The notes under the pieces were generated by a model. That model was given only the letters and a program-made list of their open reading frames with translations. It did not search any database and was not told the DNA's origin. Made by a program: the position numbers and the translations under genes. 64,000 nucleotides of DNA from Aphrocallistes beatrix (lineage: Eukaryota; Porifera; Hexactinellida; Sceptrulophora; Aphrocallistidae), in the NCBI GenBank assembly GCA_963281255.1, contig OY725496.1:2914001-2978000 (forward strand). The letters are read 5' to 3'. Every line of letters starts with the position of its first letter. The stretch's first letter is position 1. Shown here piece by piece: positions 10,503 to 20,598 of this stretch.

Positions 10503-10898
10503 TTACTCTGGGCTGTACATTTCGCATATCTCATAAAATCGCGTTAGTTCTTCCGTTGTATATATTCTTACTTTGGGGTATTTGTGTTTGATTTTCTTTT
10601 CCCATTCGTTTTGTTTGTTCGGTTTCTCGCCTTGTGGCATTTTATCTTTTGCACCGTACAGTCCTAAGTATTGCCATCCAATGTTTTTTCGCTCCATCAG
10701 GTGTATATTTATTCGGTTATACTTCCCCACGTTACAGATATTTGTTTTCTGCAGATTTGTTGTGCCTATGTAGGCATGTTTGATGCGCTCCTCGTTCCTT
10801 TTGAATAAGATGTATGTGCTTCTGTACCGTAGACAGGGTATAATCGGAACATTGATGTTTGTGTTCATGTTTTCTATGCTCTCGTATTGCCTGCACAT
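10503..10898 (-). pseudogene. Putative GIY-YIG endonuclease of the Penelope-like element
   Basis: The 131-residue minus-strand frame contains STYILFKRNEERIKHAYIGT followed by TNLQKTN and, 20 residues on, RINIH. TYI...YIGTTNL...R..H fits the first strands of a GIY-YIG nuclease, with Thr-Tyr-Ile in place of the usual Gly-Ile-Tyr. Its position downstream of a PLE RT is where that nuclease sits in endonuclease-bearing PLEs. The expected catalytic Glu is uncertain (ENEW or TEEL regions). Alternative: a rapidly evolving non-catalytic C-terminal domain. Confidence 0.5.
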
Positions 10899-11007
10899 TA
10901 TACAGTTATAGTTAGTTCAGGGGAAAACTGAGTGATTGGAGTTATTTCTTCTTGGTACGTATCACAGGAGTTTTAGTATCGATGGCATTGGTGTTATTGG
11001 TTGGAGT

Positions 11008-12135
11008 TTATATTCCTTGTTGTTTTGGAAAGGCTGGAGTTGAGACTTGGTCGGTCTGGTGTCCGAAAATTGATACTGTATGCTGGGGGTATATTTTGTC
11101 TTTCTTCTCCGTTCGCTTTGGAAAGTATGTGATCCGGACCATGTTTTCGACTACTTCGGTGCAGTCATGTCCGAGCCTTTGTAGAGCTGGCAGGTATTTC
11201 CGCAGCATGTAGTCCAGCGCTTCTGCTGGGTTGTGCGCTATTTGAGTGGCTCGGAATGCTGCACCGAAGTAGGTCTTCTTTGCTAGCTTGGTCGACGGTT
11301 GGAAGGAGTGGGATGTAGGGGAACGGCTTGTCGGTATTTTTGTTGTAAGGGTAAAAATTCCTTTTTGGTGGTATCGTATATTGCGTCCTGCGTTGTATTG
11401 TCGATGGTGGGTAGCAAATTATATGGTTTCAGTGGTAGCGTATTGATGGGGTAAGTTGCTTCAACATCATCGAAGTATAATGTTAACGCTTGCTCTATGG
11501 GTGGTTCATAGTCCTTCAACAAGTATGCTGTGCACATTCTCGCTAATTCCGGGGCCAGTGGCAGTCCCATTGGAATCCCTTTCGTGCCTAAGTGGTAGAA
11601 ATCTTTGCCGTCGGTTAGGTAATTGTACTTTAGCAGCTGTTTGAGCAGTTGTAGTTCCCTTCTTCGTGTTGCGTTGTAGTAATTCAATGCTGTTATGATG
11701 AGGGTGTGTGGGGTAGACGGGTAAAATTTCTCTATGTCCCCTGTGTGTATTTTTGATGGTGCTCCATATGCCATGAGTGCATCTATTGTTTTAAATATGT
11801 CTGGAGTTAGGTATTTGCACTTTTCGATTGTTGGGGAAATGAGGGGGCGGAGGATATCTGAGCATAAGACTGTTATGGAGTTTGTGTGGTTCACAATTGG
11901 GCGAGCTATTGTGCATATTGCAATTGGCCCTATACTGTATGTGTATATTTCTTTATGCTTGGTGGTTTGCGCATTGAATGCTTCCTTATGCGTCTTTATT
12001 TTGAAATAGAATGTTGGAATTCTGTCGTCATTCGTCTTTATTGTTAGGAGGGGGTACAGTTGGGCGATTGTATCCCTGTTATTTAGGTGGTCTAGGTAGA
12101 TGCCCGGGTGCACGTTATGTGCATTTAGTTTGAGG
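11008..12135 (-). pseudogene. Penelope-type reverse transcriptase, main part
   Basis: The minus frame gives LKLNAHNVHPGIYL (about 12100-12135), FYFKIKTHKEAF, ARPIVNHTNSI, KIHTGDIEKFYPSTPHTLII, KGIPMGLPLAPELARM and LTLYFDDVEATYP. These correspond to the PLE RT motifs: K.HK, RPI, D..FY...P (first catalytic Asp), KG..MG.PLAP and a YxDD-type box (YFDD). After about 11340 the frame shifts, giving PFPYIPLLPTV and then KKTYFGAAFRATQIAHNPAE and ALDYMLRKYLPALQRLGHD (11130-11280), likely the thumb and linker. The first residues of the longest uninterrupted frame (12136-12173) are translated MITE terminal repeat, not RT. Confidence 0.75.
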
Positions 12136-12590
12136 CAGGGGCGGATACAGGGTTTAGACTCAGGGGGGGCCAAAAGCGAGCGGAGCGAGTGAATGTAATG
12201 GGGGGTCTGGGGGGGGACCCCCCATAAATTTTAGGTGGTCAAATATCAATGTACAGCAATAGTAGCATACTCAAGTTTTCACCTCTATCGAATCTAAATG
12301 GTAATTCGAAGCTAATGTTGGAGTATTCGTCTCAAATAAAGGAATAATTGTTACACTTATGGATTAATCTAAATCAGATCTGATGAAATCATTAAACACG
12401 GAATGATTGAATTGAAGAAAGAAGTATCTTAGTAGATATCATTGAAATTGTGAAAATAAACTCATATAATTGAGGGCTAAAGTTCACAAATCTGGGGGGC
12501 TAGACCCAAATAGCTCCCCCGTAGATCAATTTGTAAAATTTTCATGGGGGGGCCATGGCCCCCCTGGACCCCCCCCTGTATCCGCCCCTG
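12136..12590. mobile_element. hAT-type MITE inserted in the Penelope-like RT
   Basis: Termini CAGGGGCGGATACAGGGT and CCCTGTATCCGCCCCTG are inverted repeats, and the 8-bp duplication GTTTGAGG flanks the element exactly (12128-12135 and 12591-12598). An 8-bp target duplication with CAGGGGCGG ends is typical of hAT. The 455-bp element has no coding capacity and carries G-runs near both ends. Without it and one duplication copy, the RT frame reads on from LQLYSEYLK into LNAHNVHPG. Confidence 0.95.
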
Positions 12591-12598
12591 GTTTGAGG

Positions 12599-13500
12599 TA
12601 TTCGCTATACAGTTGCAGTACGGTTGCATTCTGTACTATTATTAGTCCTGGTCCCTTGTCTGCTGATAGCACTGTTGCCTGTTGTTGTCTTAGTTTCTGT
12701 TCCAGTGTGCTAAGTGTTTGTTGGAATTTGCGGTATGTGTCGTTTCTCTTTTTTCGATGTTAAACTTGGTCATGGGTGGCGTGTTTCTGGTTAATGTTAG
12801 TAAGTGCTTAAATGGTGTTAGGAAGGGTGTGGGCGATTGCTTTACGGGTATTTGAAAGCATTTTCCGTGTTCCATTAGTCTCTGGAGCAGTACAGCAACT
12901 TGTAAGTCTCCTGTCGAGTATATGAACACTGGGGGTGGGGCATAGTGCCATTGGTTCGGGAGTGGTTTGGGAGCAGTGATTTGTTTTCGGATGTTAAAGT
13001 TTTCATTGAGGTGGTGATGGTGTAGTTCTGATTTAAATCGGGTTTTCTAATTTAGAGCAGAGTTGGCAGGTGTATTCTATAAATATGGTGGTGGGTAGGG
13101 AGGCAGGTAAGGCACTTAGTCCTACCTCCCCTATTAAAAATTTGCCGATCTATTGATGTTGAGTGCGGGGATGCTACACTGTATGGTGAATTGGTTATTG
13201 CACCGCCAGATAGATTCTTCTTTGATCAGTTGGTGGATGCACTTGCCGTTGTCACAGGCTTGTGTTCGATCTGCACCACAGTTTTTGGGGCTTGCGCTGC
13301 AGTACTGGTGGTTTTGCGCATTCTGTGCAGTGCGGTATCTCCCACATCTGAAACACAGGTTATGGGCCCTGCAGGCATCCCTGGTGGCATTGTATGTGGT
13401 TGTTCTTTCTTGTTGGGAGGGTTTTTGGTTAGAGTATTCGTAGAAGGTTTCCCTCTTGGTTTGCTGCGTGGCGAGTGGGCATCCTCCTCTTTCGCTGTGA
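12599..13500 (-). pseudogene. N-terminal region of the Penelope-like element with zinc-binding motifs
   Basis: Upstream of the MITE the minus strand gives TVLSADKGPGLIIVQNATVL (the ADKG motif typical of PLE RT N-termini), preceded in another frame by FIYSTGDLQVAVLLQRLMEH. Further upstream (13020-13110) is TCQLCSKLENP followed after a frameshift by ELHHHHLNENF, a C2H2-like finger. Between about 13190 and 13420 is DACRAHNLCFRCGRYRTA with HQYC and further Cys residues, resembling a Gag-type CCHC knuckle. A zinc knuckle plus a C2H2-like finger ahead of a PLE RT is not the layout I would expect; see findings. Confidence 0.55.
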
Positions 13501-13560
13501 TTGGGGGTTCCAGCTGTTATTGAAGTGTCGACTTCCGAATTATTTCGAAGGGGGAAATGT

Positions 13561-14898
13561 AATTTTGACCAAACCCCTAGCCCTAGTTGGAATCCATAGC
13601 GCCATTTAATAGAATAATGACTCCGAACCTCTCTTATATTCTCCTCATTTAAAAATAAACATCAAATCAAATCTGCGCCCATTATAAATACTGAAGATAT
13701 TTTACATGAAAAGACATCAATGTCTATTCGAGTACTTTAAAGCCATAGTAGCCAACATATGCATTTAATCTACGAATTTCAGGTAAATGTAGTAGTACAA
13801 ATGGTAATCGGACACTTCGTCGCTGGACATTTAGTCGCCGGAAATTTAGTGAAATAAGTTCCCAAAAGTAGCTATTATACTAAAAAAACAATGCAATAGT
13901 CACTAGCAATGTATACAGAAATTTTGAAGCACTCAACATGATTATTTTGGAAGTTCAAAGCATTTATCTCCAAAATTCGGTCAAAGCCCCCCATTTATGG
14001 TCCAAAAACAGATTCCTCCATAGGACCACTCGATTTTCGATATCTTACAAATTTGTGATTTTATTGCTGATTTCCAAAGAAAATCGGGCTTTTTGCGCCG
14101 TTTTTTGGCCCTTTTTATTCGGACACCGATAAAATTTACAATTTTTCTAATTTAAACTTTCTTCTGGTCCTATGAAGTGGCAAATATGATAGACTATCTA
14201 TGAATAAATTTTCGAAGCATTTGATCCAGACATGTGTGCTTTAAAAAAATCACAGAGTGGAGGAGGGCTTACCATTAAGATGTGCTAGGGAAGAACGGAA
14301 AAAAACCGACTTTGAGACGCTGTAACTCAAAAACTAGAAATGCCAAACAAAAACTGTTTGGCATGTCTCAATATTTTTTAATTGCACTACCTGCCCACGC
14401 TTAACATCTTATATATCTCTATTCTTGATATATGCTGTAAGCCAAACCTAAGGATTTTTCACGGGCGGTATCCTTAAAATGCCACTTTTAGCACCAATAT
14501 TCCAAATCTAAAATGCTGTGTTTTCAGATGGGATATTATCGGGTTTTTGATCTTATTCCTACTTTATAATATTTCTGACTTTTTACTTTGAGGTCCTTTG
14601 AACCTATTCCTACTTCATTTTGCGGACTTATTCCTACTTCAACTTTCAAATTTATTCCGGATCCCTGTATAATTCACGAATGACGTTAGAAATTTTATTT
14701 TTACTTTTCACACTTAGGTTAATTATGTAACTTCAGAAAAGTCTAATTGTGAAGCCTTATATTACAATGAGTAAGCAAATATTTCTCCCAATTATACTCG
14801 AAAATAATTGTTAATTAATGCATCAAACTTTAGAAAGTCTCCCCATCTCCGGCGCCGCGCCAGGGGTCATAAATTGTGTTTTGGCTCATAGATATATA
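13561..14898. other. Intergenic repeat debris, no gene seen
   Basis: No coding sequence is supported. Around 13830-13855 lies one end of the CGTCG/GGAAATTT-type foldback family (compare 21046). The stretch 13990-14090 resembles 7220-7290 by its ATTTTCGATATC...TTTGTGA core, so it is part of an unnamed interspersed repeat. Confidence 0.4.
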
Positions 14899-15375
14899 CA
14901 CTGCCTGGCCAAAAGTATTGGAACACCATATTGCTTTGCATCATAAATAATATTAAAATGGGTTTCTCCATTGAAGCCAATTCATTATAACTACGACAGC
15001 TACTGAAAATCTGACACATCAAATTCGAAATCTACACACTCGAATTACTGTTTTGTTTTCTATATATCAATGATGCCTAAATGGTAAATAATATCACTTG
15101 TGCCACCTTGATCCACTTGTTCTAAAAATATATGATTGGTCATAACAAATGGCAAATGTATCAAGGTGACATAGGTGCTATTAGTTACGCTTTTAGAAAA
15201 AAGATAAATGTATAGGATTTTCTAGGAATTCTAATTTGATTCATTCGAGTGTGTAGATTTCGAAATTGATGTTAGAATTCATTAACCCTGGTAGTTTTAA
15301 TTGATTGGCCTTCATAGACAAAACAATTTTAATATTACTTTTTATGCAAAGCAATATAGCGTTCCAATTCTTTTA
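14899..15375. mobile_element. Tc1/mariner-type palindromic MITE
   Basis: The left end reads CACTGCCTGGCCAAAAGTAT after TA; the right end (about 15340-15375) is a degenerate inverted copy. Longer inner inverted segments (AATTCGAAATCTACACACTCG near 15030 and its complement near 15260) make the element largely palindromic. The related locus at 55585-55715 lacks this insertion, which confirms the boundaries approximately. Confidence 0.75.
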
Positions 15376-15450
15376 TCAAATCCAGTGAAACGTGGGTCTA
15401 TTGGGATGTGTCCCGTATTTTATTCAAAACCCGGAATATATATCCCTCAG

Positions 15451-15505
15451 CTGTCCTGTCCTGTCCTGTCCTGTCCTGTCCTGTCCTGTCCTGTCCTGTC
15501 CTGTC
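15451..15505. repeat. (CTGTC)n pentanucleotide tract, 11 units
   Basis: Eleven uninterrupted CTGTC units sit inside an interspersed repeat. The sister copy at 55615-55715 has at the same place only CTGTCCCATCCTATCC, with no expansion. Confidence 0.95.
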
Positions 15506-16056
15506 CCTGATTTTAGTACAACCCAACATTAGTTCGCAATTACAGTTATTGTATCCATTGTGAAACAAAAGTGTAGACAGTAAACTTCAATATCAGCAAA
15601 ATTCGCAGTGACATTTCAACTAGATCAGCTATTAAAATCAAAGAAAATCTCACATGACATATCATCTAGAATTGTGGTACAGTAGTTACACGATATAAAT
15701 CCATTCCCCATTTGGAAAAACTTCTGTCTGGTATATTCACAGGATGCAGTTCGGATGGGCCATTCTTGAATTGATTTTGCTGTTGACATTTTTGACAACT
15801 ATTTACCTTCGAGAGAATATCATTGTATATTTATTTCCACCAGTACCTTTCAGATATCTTATTGAATGTTACACAAATACCAAAGTGACAATTTTGCTCA
15901 TTAATACTGTATAAATATATAGAATATATTACGATACCTATAGGGGAGATTCATTATGCATAGCGATTCTACCTTGGGGAACAATACTATGTTGTATAAT
16001 TCCCGCCTATCCTAGTTAGATTGCAATTCACTTGTTTGACTTCTGTCTGAAACTAA
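15506..16056. other. AT-rich spacer, no gene seen
   Basis: I see no conserved coding sequence, repeat ends or RNA gene between the pentanucleotide tract and the LTR of element B. Confidence 0.4.
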
Positions 16057-16218
16057 TGTAACGGAGTAAGTAAACAAGGAATACGAATCAATCTTCAGTA
16101 ACTTTCACACAGTAAAGAAAACTAAATGGTTGTTAACTCACTACTAGTCCTAACTACTAGCTTGTCTATTAAGTAATACTAACTAAACTAAGGGGTTAGT
16201 AATAACGACATCGTTACA
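16057..16218 (-). repeat. Short 3' LTR of Ty3 element B
   Basis: In element orientation the segment starts TGTAACGATGTCG and ends ACTCCGTTACA, so its ends are the inverted heptamer TGTAACG/CGTTACA as expected for an LTR. It is directly preceded (16219-16232) by a purine-rich tract, GAGGGGGAGTGG, the plus-strand primer site. At 162 bp it is short for Ty3/gypsy. No matching 5' LTR is in the window. Confidence 0.8.
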
Positions 16219-16259
16219 CCACTCCCCCTCGAAAAGATTCTGCGGTCGCATAGCATCGG

Positions 16260-17242
16260 CTAACTGCAAACCCATTCGCCATAGCGATCGGGTACTCTGC
16301 GCTGCTTAGTCGATCTCCTCGGTTCAAGTTCAGGTGTTATGTCCCTTAATTCTTCCTCAGGATAAGTATCACCGGAGTTCCCGTCCTCTGCATTCGGCTG
16401 TGAGGCTTGACCCTCGGATTGGGATGCACTCCCGGCTCCGTCTTCTGCCCTATCATTAGTACCACCCACAGGCGCTGGGGAGTTCTTACATCGATTTAGA
16501 TTCACAACACGTGTACCTCCTAGTCCCGGGACTTTGAGGTGTACGTTGACTCCGTTGCGTTCAAGCACTTTCCACGGTCTGCGGTACATGGGGGACAGAG
16601 AATCTGTTCGTGCTTCATCCTTCACAAGCGCCCAGTCACCGGGTGAGATGTCAGATACCTTGGATCCATGATCGTAATTCCTCTTCATTTTATCCCTGGC
16701 CATATCCATGTTCCCAGCTACACTTTCGTACATTAAGTTGTTCTGTTCCCTCGCTGTTTCCAATACTCCCTCGGGTTTGTAACGTTTTCGGTCTCCGCCA
16801 AAGGGAGTGCCGCGTCAACTTTTGTACGCAGACGTGTTCCAAACATGACTTCATTTGGCGTAACGCCTGTGCTAGCGTTAATCTGTGCGTTATGGATAAA
16901 AGTGATCTCTTGCAACAGTTTCGGCCAGTCAGTACGACATATCCCTTTTTCCGCAAGCTGACATTGCATAGACTGCTTAAAGGATTGAATGCTCCTCTCA
17001 GCCTCGCCATCTCCTTGTGGGTGGTATGGTGTGGAATGAAGTTTCCGTATACCGAGCTGCTGACATAACTGTCGTACTAGGTGTCCGTCCACGTTCGGAC
17101 CCTGATCCGACAGAATCGAAACTGGATATCCGTGACGCAATAGCCACCCGGACTCCAGGGCTTCCACGATGCTCTGTGGGGTTTGGTTCCTCATCGGGAC
17201 GGCCTCGATATATTTGGCGAATAAATCGACAATAATGAGCAC
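16260..17242 (-). pseudogene. Integrase core and C-terminus, element B
   Basis: From 17242 down: LIIVDLFAKYIEAVPM (first catalytic Asp), SILSDQGPNVDGHLV (second Asp), STPYHPQGDGEAERSIQSFK (catalytic Glu), then NASTGVTPNEVMFGTRLR. A frameshift near 16750 leads to the C-terminal part with DISPGDWALVKDEARTD, GGTRVVNLNRCKNSP and a tail ending QRRVPDRYGEW. All three DDE residues are present. A further frameshift near 17215 separates the core from the zinc finger upstream. Confidence 0.9.
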
Positions 17243-18438
17243 GTAAACCCATCTTTGGTCCAGGGCAGGGTTGCTACGTCGCAGGCGATCATGGCTCTGG
17301 GAAGTTCATAGTCCAGCTTGATGGGACTAAGAGGTTGTTTAGGCGAGTACGACCTCTTATTCTTCAGACAGATCATGCATCTCTTGCAAAAGCTCTCAGT
17401 ATCCGCATACATGCCTCGCCAGTAAAATCTGAGTTTCAGTTCATCGATAGTGCGTTGGACGCCTCCATGGTAAGCCCGATGAACCATTTCCAAAACCTCT
17501 TCTCGTAATGAAGTTGGTATCACGATACGGTTCCGACGATATAATATCCCTTCTCTAATCTTCAACCCGCTAAACTTTTTCAGTTGCCCAGACCGAACTA
17601 CTCCTTGCCTCTGTAACTGCATCATTGCGTCTGCAGTCATCTTATCCCGCCTTTGTGCTCCAATAATCCTCTCTGATATTTCCAGAATTCTGCCACTGTA
17701 GTCCTCCAGACTTCTTTCGTTTGAAACACTGTAGATGTTTCCTTCGAAGAATTCCAGGTCATCGTTCACTACGTCGTCTACACTTGTCGGGGACCTGCTT
17801 AAGTGGTCAGCCGCGAGGTTGTCCGCTCCTCTTCGATACTTTACGACGTAGTTTAGGGGTTCGAGTTCGAGGATCCACCGGCCGTACTTTCCTCTGGGGT
17901 CCTTTTGTTTCCGGATCCACACTAGCGGGTTATGGTCGATCCAAATTACGACCGATGCTGCTGCTTGCAAATACTTTCGCCACTTGCGACTTGCAGAGAC
18001 TATTGCCCATGCTTCTCTTTCCCCGACACTGTACTTCCGTTGTGGGGGGTTCAAAGTAGATGAAAAGAAAGAGATAGGTCTCCTGTGTCCCTGTTCATCT
18101 TCCTGAGTCAGTACCCCACCAACTGCTTCACTTGATGCGTCAACCTCCAGATGAAAAGGCTTTCCCCAATCCGGGAACACAAGAACGACCGGTTCCTTAG
18201 CGAGGGAGAGTAGCTGGTAGCTTTCTTCGCAACTTGAGTCCCAGCACCAGCTCACACCCTCCTCCGTCAGTCTAAACAGGGGCAAAGCTAACTCGGACAT
18301 GCGAGGGATAAATTCCCGATAATAATTAACTAGACCCAGGAATGAGCGAAGCTCCTTCGAATTATTCGGGCGGGGTTGGTCCTTAATTTTCGATACAAGG
18401 CTGGGGAGAGGTTGATAACCCTGTGCGCAAACCTGCAC
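17191..18438 (-). pseudogene. RNase H and integrase zinc finger, element B
   Basis: This 415-residue frame begins in the RT connection (KELRSFLGLVNYYREFIPRM), continues with RNase H (VLVFPDWGKPFHLEVDASSE, GGVLTQEDEQGHRRPISFFS, YSVGEREAWAIV, IDHNPLVWI, RGADNLAADHLSR) and ends in the HHCC zinc finger of the integrase (VHRAYHGGVQRTIDELKLRF, FCKRCMICLKNKRS) and DVATLPW. It overlaps the RT frame by about 100 bp, marking a frameshift. Confidence 0.9.
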
Positions 18439-19448
18439 TTATCCCTCCTGAGTTGCATTTGAGACGATCGATAGCATTCCAAGACTCTGCGTAAATGTGT
18501 CAGATGATCCTCAAAGGTAGAAGAGTATGTTAACGTGTCATCTATGTATGGAAGGCTGTGTGTAGCTCCACTAAGAGCAGAGTCGATGGCCCTCTGGTAG
18601 GTAGCCTGAGCATTACATAGCCCAAATGGCAAGACGCAAAATTCAAACTGGCCCCTTGGGGTGATGAAGGCAGTCTTTTCTCTATCACGCTCGATTATCG
18701 GAATGCTCCAATAGGCGCTAGCCCCGTCTAATGAAGAGTAAAATCTGCTGCCGCTTAGTTTATCTAGAATATCCTTGATGTCAGGGAGAGGATATGAATC
18801 CTTCTTGGTAGAGTCGTTTACCGCTCGATAGTTGACAGCAAACCTGTACGAGTTATCCTTTTTTCGGACGAGAATAACTCTACTTGCCCATGGGGACGAA
18901 GAGGGTCGGATGATCCCGTTTCTCAACATCTGTCCTATCTGAACGTTAATCTCCGCTTCGACTTGAGGGGACACTCGAATGCTCTTTGCTTTGATTGGCA
19001 GGGCATTGCCTGTCTCTATTAAATGTTGTGCGGTCGTGGTAGTGCTGGGCTTCTTGGGGTTTTCTGCAAACACGTCATGGAATTCCTCCAGCAATGCCTG
19101 GATCTGGCTCTTCTGACGAGGGTCAAGTTCTGGATTTATTTTGCACTCGTTACTAGAACTTGCGGTATTGGACTCCGGTAAATAGTAAGCACTGGAAACT
19201 AACTCAGCGCGGGACAGCGCTTGTCCTCCTGTTATGGTTGCTTCTGAACTCAACCAGAAATCTCCCAGCCTAACCTTGTGGTTGGCCCAGTCAAACTCGG
19301 TAGTAGTGTATCTCCTGAGGAAATCCCTTCCCAGAATTACTGTTGGTTCGGGGCTCCTAAGGACCGTAAATTTGTGGTTCAGCACTTCCCCTTTTCCCAC
19401 ATCGACCCGCAATTCTACTCTCCCACAGTTTCGATTAGCGTGGCACAC
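18330..19448 (-). pseudogene. Protease tail and reverse transcriptase, element B
   Basis: Contains the protease end (TVILGRDFLRRYTTTEFDWA), the RT N-terminal NGIIRPSSSPWASRVILVRK, YRFAVNYRAVNDSTKKDSYP, SLDGASAYWSIPI (first catalytic Asp region), LPFGLCNAQATYQRAI and LPYIDDTLTYS, the YIDD active site. The stretch is one uninterrupted frame of 372 residues, lost at the connection to RNase H. Confidence 0.92.
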
Positions 19449-19566
19449 ACTCCGTGTACTTTACTCCTTCTGGGTTTGTAATCCAAGCCGATAGCTTTGA
19501 GCGATTGCACATCCACAATAGAAGGCTGTGCTCCTGAATCAAGGAGGACTTGGGACGAGTTTCCGT
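19449..19566 (-). pseudogene. Aspartic protease active site, element B
   Basis: The minus strand between gag and the RT frame reads VLLDSGAQPSIVDVQSLKAI, with the DSGA active site of a retroviral-type aspartic protease, and then a stop near 19435 in this frame. A frameshift is needed to enter the RT frame, which contains the ILGRD flap-end motif. Confidence 0.85.
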
Positions 19567-20148
19567 TCAGACTCGCGCGAATGACGACACCTGACTGGGT
19601 GTCATTCCTACTTGCGTCGTAGTGCTTTGGGGATCAATCATTAGAACCTGTCTGTTCGAGTAGCAATCTCTGCGATCGTGGCCTTGTTTACCACAATGCT
19701 GGCAGAACTGGCGTGGACACTTTCGCTGAAAATGCCTAGTATCTCCGCACAAGAAACATGCTTGAGGCCTCCCTTTGGACTTACTCCCTCGGTTCATGTT
19801 ATATCCACCTCTGGACACTCCGCCCGTATAGTTCCGATGCTTTAACACATTTACTTCCCCATGGGGAGTATCGGTCTCGTCCTGCATCCCACCCGGCCCC
19901 TTTTCAATTCTGTGTTTCTCGTCGTCTGGCTGACGGTAGGTGGTACCCTGCGGTTCTGTTAGCGCCCCGTCCTGAATCGAACGCACTTCGAGCAAACGAT
20001 TCAGATCACGATGACCCCGGTCCAACGGGATACCTCTCTCAGTCAGGGTTTTGCGGAACAATATAATGAATTCTCGGGCGAGAGGCTTTGTGACTTCATC
20101 TCGAGCGGCTATCCATTCCTTTAGAGAGTTTTGAACAGCCGGGGGCAC
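19567..20148 (-). pseudogene. Gag with two CCHC zinc knuckles, element B
   Basis: The 193-residue frame begins close to the MITE at 20155, so its first residues are truncated. Two knuckles, CFLCGDTRHFQRKC and CQHCGKQGHDRRDC, both C-X2-C-X4-H-X4-C, lie at about residues 130-160 and would bind the RNA genome. The segment before them is charged and low in hydrophobic residues. Confidence 0.85.
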
Positions 20149-20154
20149 CTGCAG

Positions 20155-20531
20155 GGGCCTTATTCACTAAGAAAACTTAAGATTTGCTTAACTTTTGAAT
20201 CTTCAAAATTAGAAGAGATTTTTAAAGAATTCAAATAGATTGCATACTCTATTAATTTTAAGTGGTACAATTGAAATGCTTGACAAATTTTGACTCATTT
20301 GTTAAACTTTTCAGAAAGTTACGTAAATTTTTAAGTTAAGTATGACGTCATAATACTTAAGTATGACATCACGAATATTTCGAGAGTGACTTGGAATATT
20401 TCCAGTATTTAGGTAGTTTATATTTCTATTGGTGTCATTGAACATCTATTTACCCAAATCGTATTGCAACTCTTCAAAATTTCCACTATATAAAGTTATA
20501 TAAAGTTAAGTTTTCTTAGTGAATAAGGCCC
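20155..20531. mobile_element. MITE with GGGCCTTATTCACTAAG inverted ends, copy 1
   Basis: The ends GGGCCTTATTCACTAAG and its exact complement bound a 377-bp element with longer inner inverted arms (AAACTTAAGATTTGCTTAAC on the left). It is flanked by CAG on the left and CTG on the right. Copy 2 at 45061 has an exact CAG/CAG duplication. The superfamily is not certain; a 3-bp target suggests PIF/Harbinger but the preferred triplet there is different. Confidence 0.85.
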
Positions 20532-20598
20532 CTGTTCTTATTTTATGACAGTAAAGCCATAAATTATAATAAGAATTCATATGAACTGACTTGCGGGA

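Larger units (their letters stand above)
9600..13560 (-). mobile_element. Penelope-like retroelement, degenerate
   Basis: From about 13500 to 10503 the minus strand encodes, in several frames, Cys-rich zinc-binding motifs, a reverse transcriptase of Penelope (PLE) type and a putative GIY-YIG nuclease, which is the PLE order. The non-coding stretch 9600-10500 shares the strong composition bias of the rest (plus strand rich in G and T, minus strand in A and C), suggesting it is the 3' untranslated part. A hAT MITE (12136-12590) splits the RT. Boundaries are estimates: the left one is where the integrase tail is cut, the right one where the bias ends. Frameshifts near 11330, 12760 and 13030 show it is inactive. 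Confidence 0.65.
16057..20151 (-). mobile_element. Ty3/gypsy retroelement B, nearly full pol, 5' truncated
   Basis: Minus-strand order is gag (two zinc knuckles), protease, RT, RNase H, integrase, purine tract and 3' LTR. Domains are largely intact but are spread over several frames because of at least four frameshifts (about 19450, 18400, 17215 and 16750). The 5' end, including the gag N-terminus and 5' LTR, is missing: a MITE starts at 20155 and no gag-like sequence resumes beyond it. It is closely related to A and C by gag, protease and RT motifs. Confidence 0.9.

Noticed and set aside
11456..12009. Plus-strand frames of 62-91 codons
   Set aside because: Shadows of the Penelope-type RT on the minus strand.
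12136..12173. N-terminus MAPPESKPCIRPC of the longest RT frame
   Set aside because: Encoded by the terminal repeat of the hAT MITE; the RT continues on the other side of that element.
13153..13523. Cys-rich, hydrophobic plus-strand frames that look like membrane proteins
   Set aside because: They are the complement of the zinc-binding N-terminal part of the Penelope-like element; the G/T-rich strand gives many Val, Leu, Cys and Phe codons.
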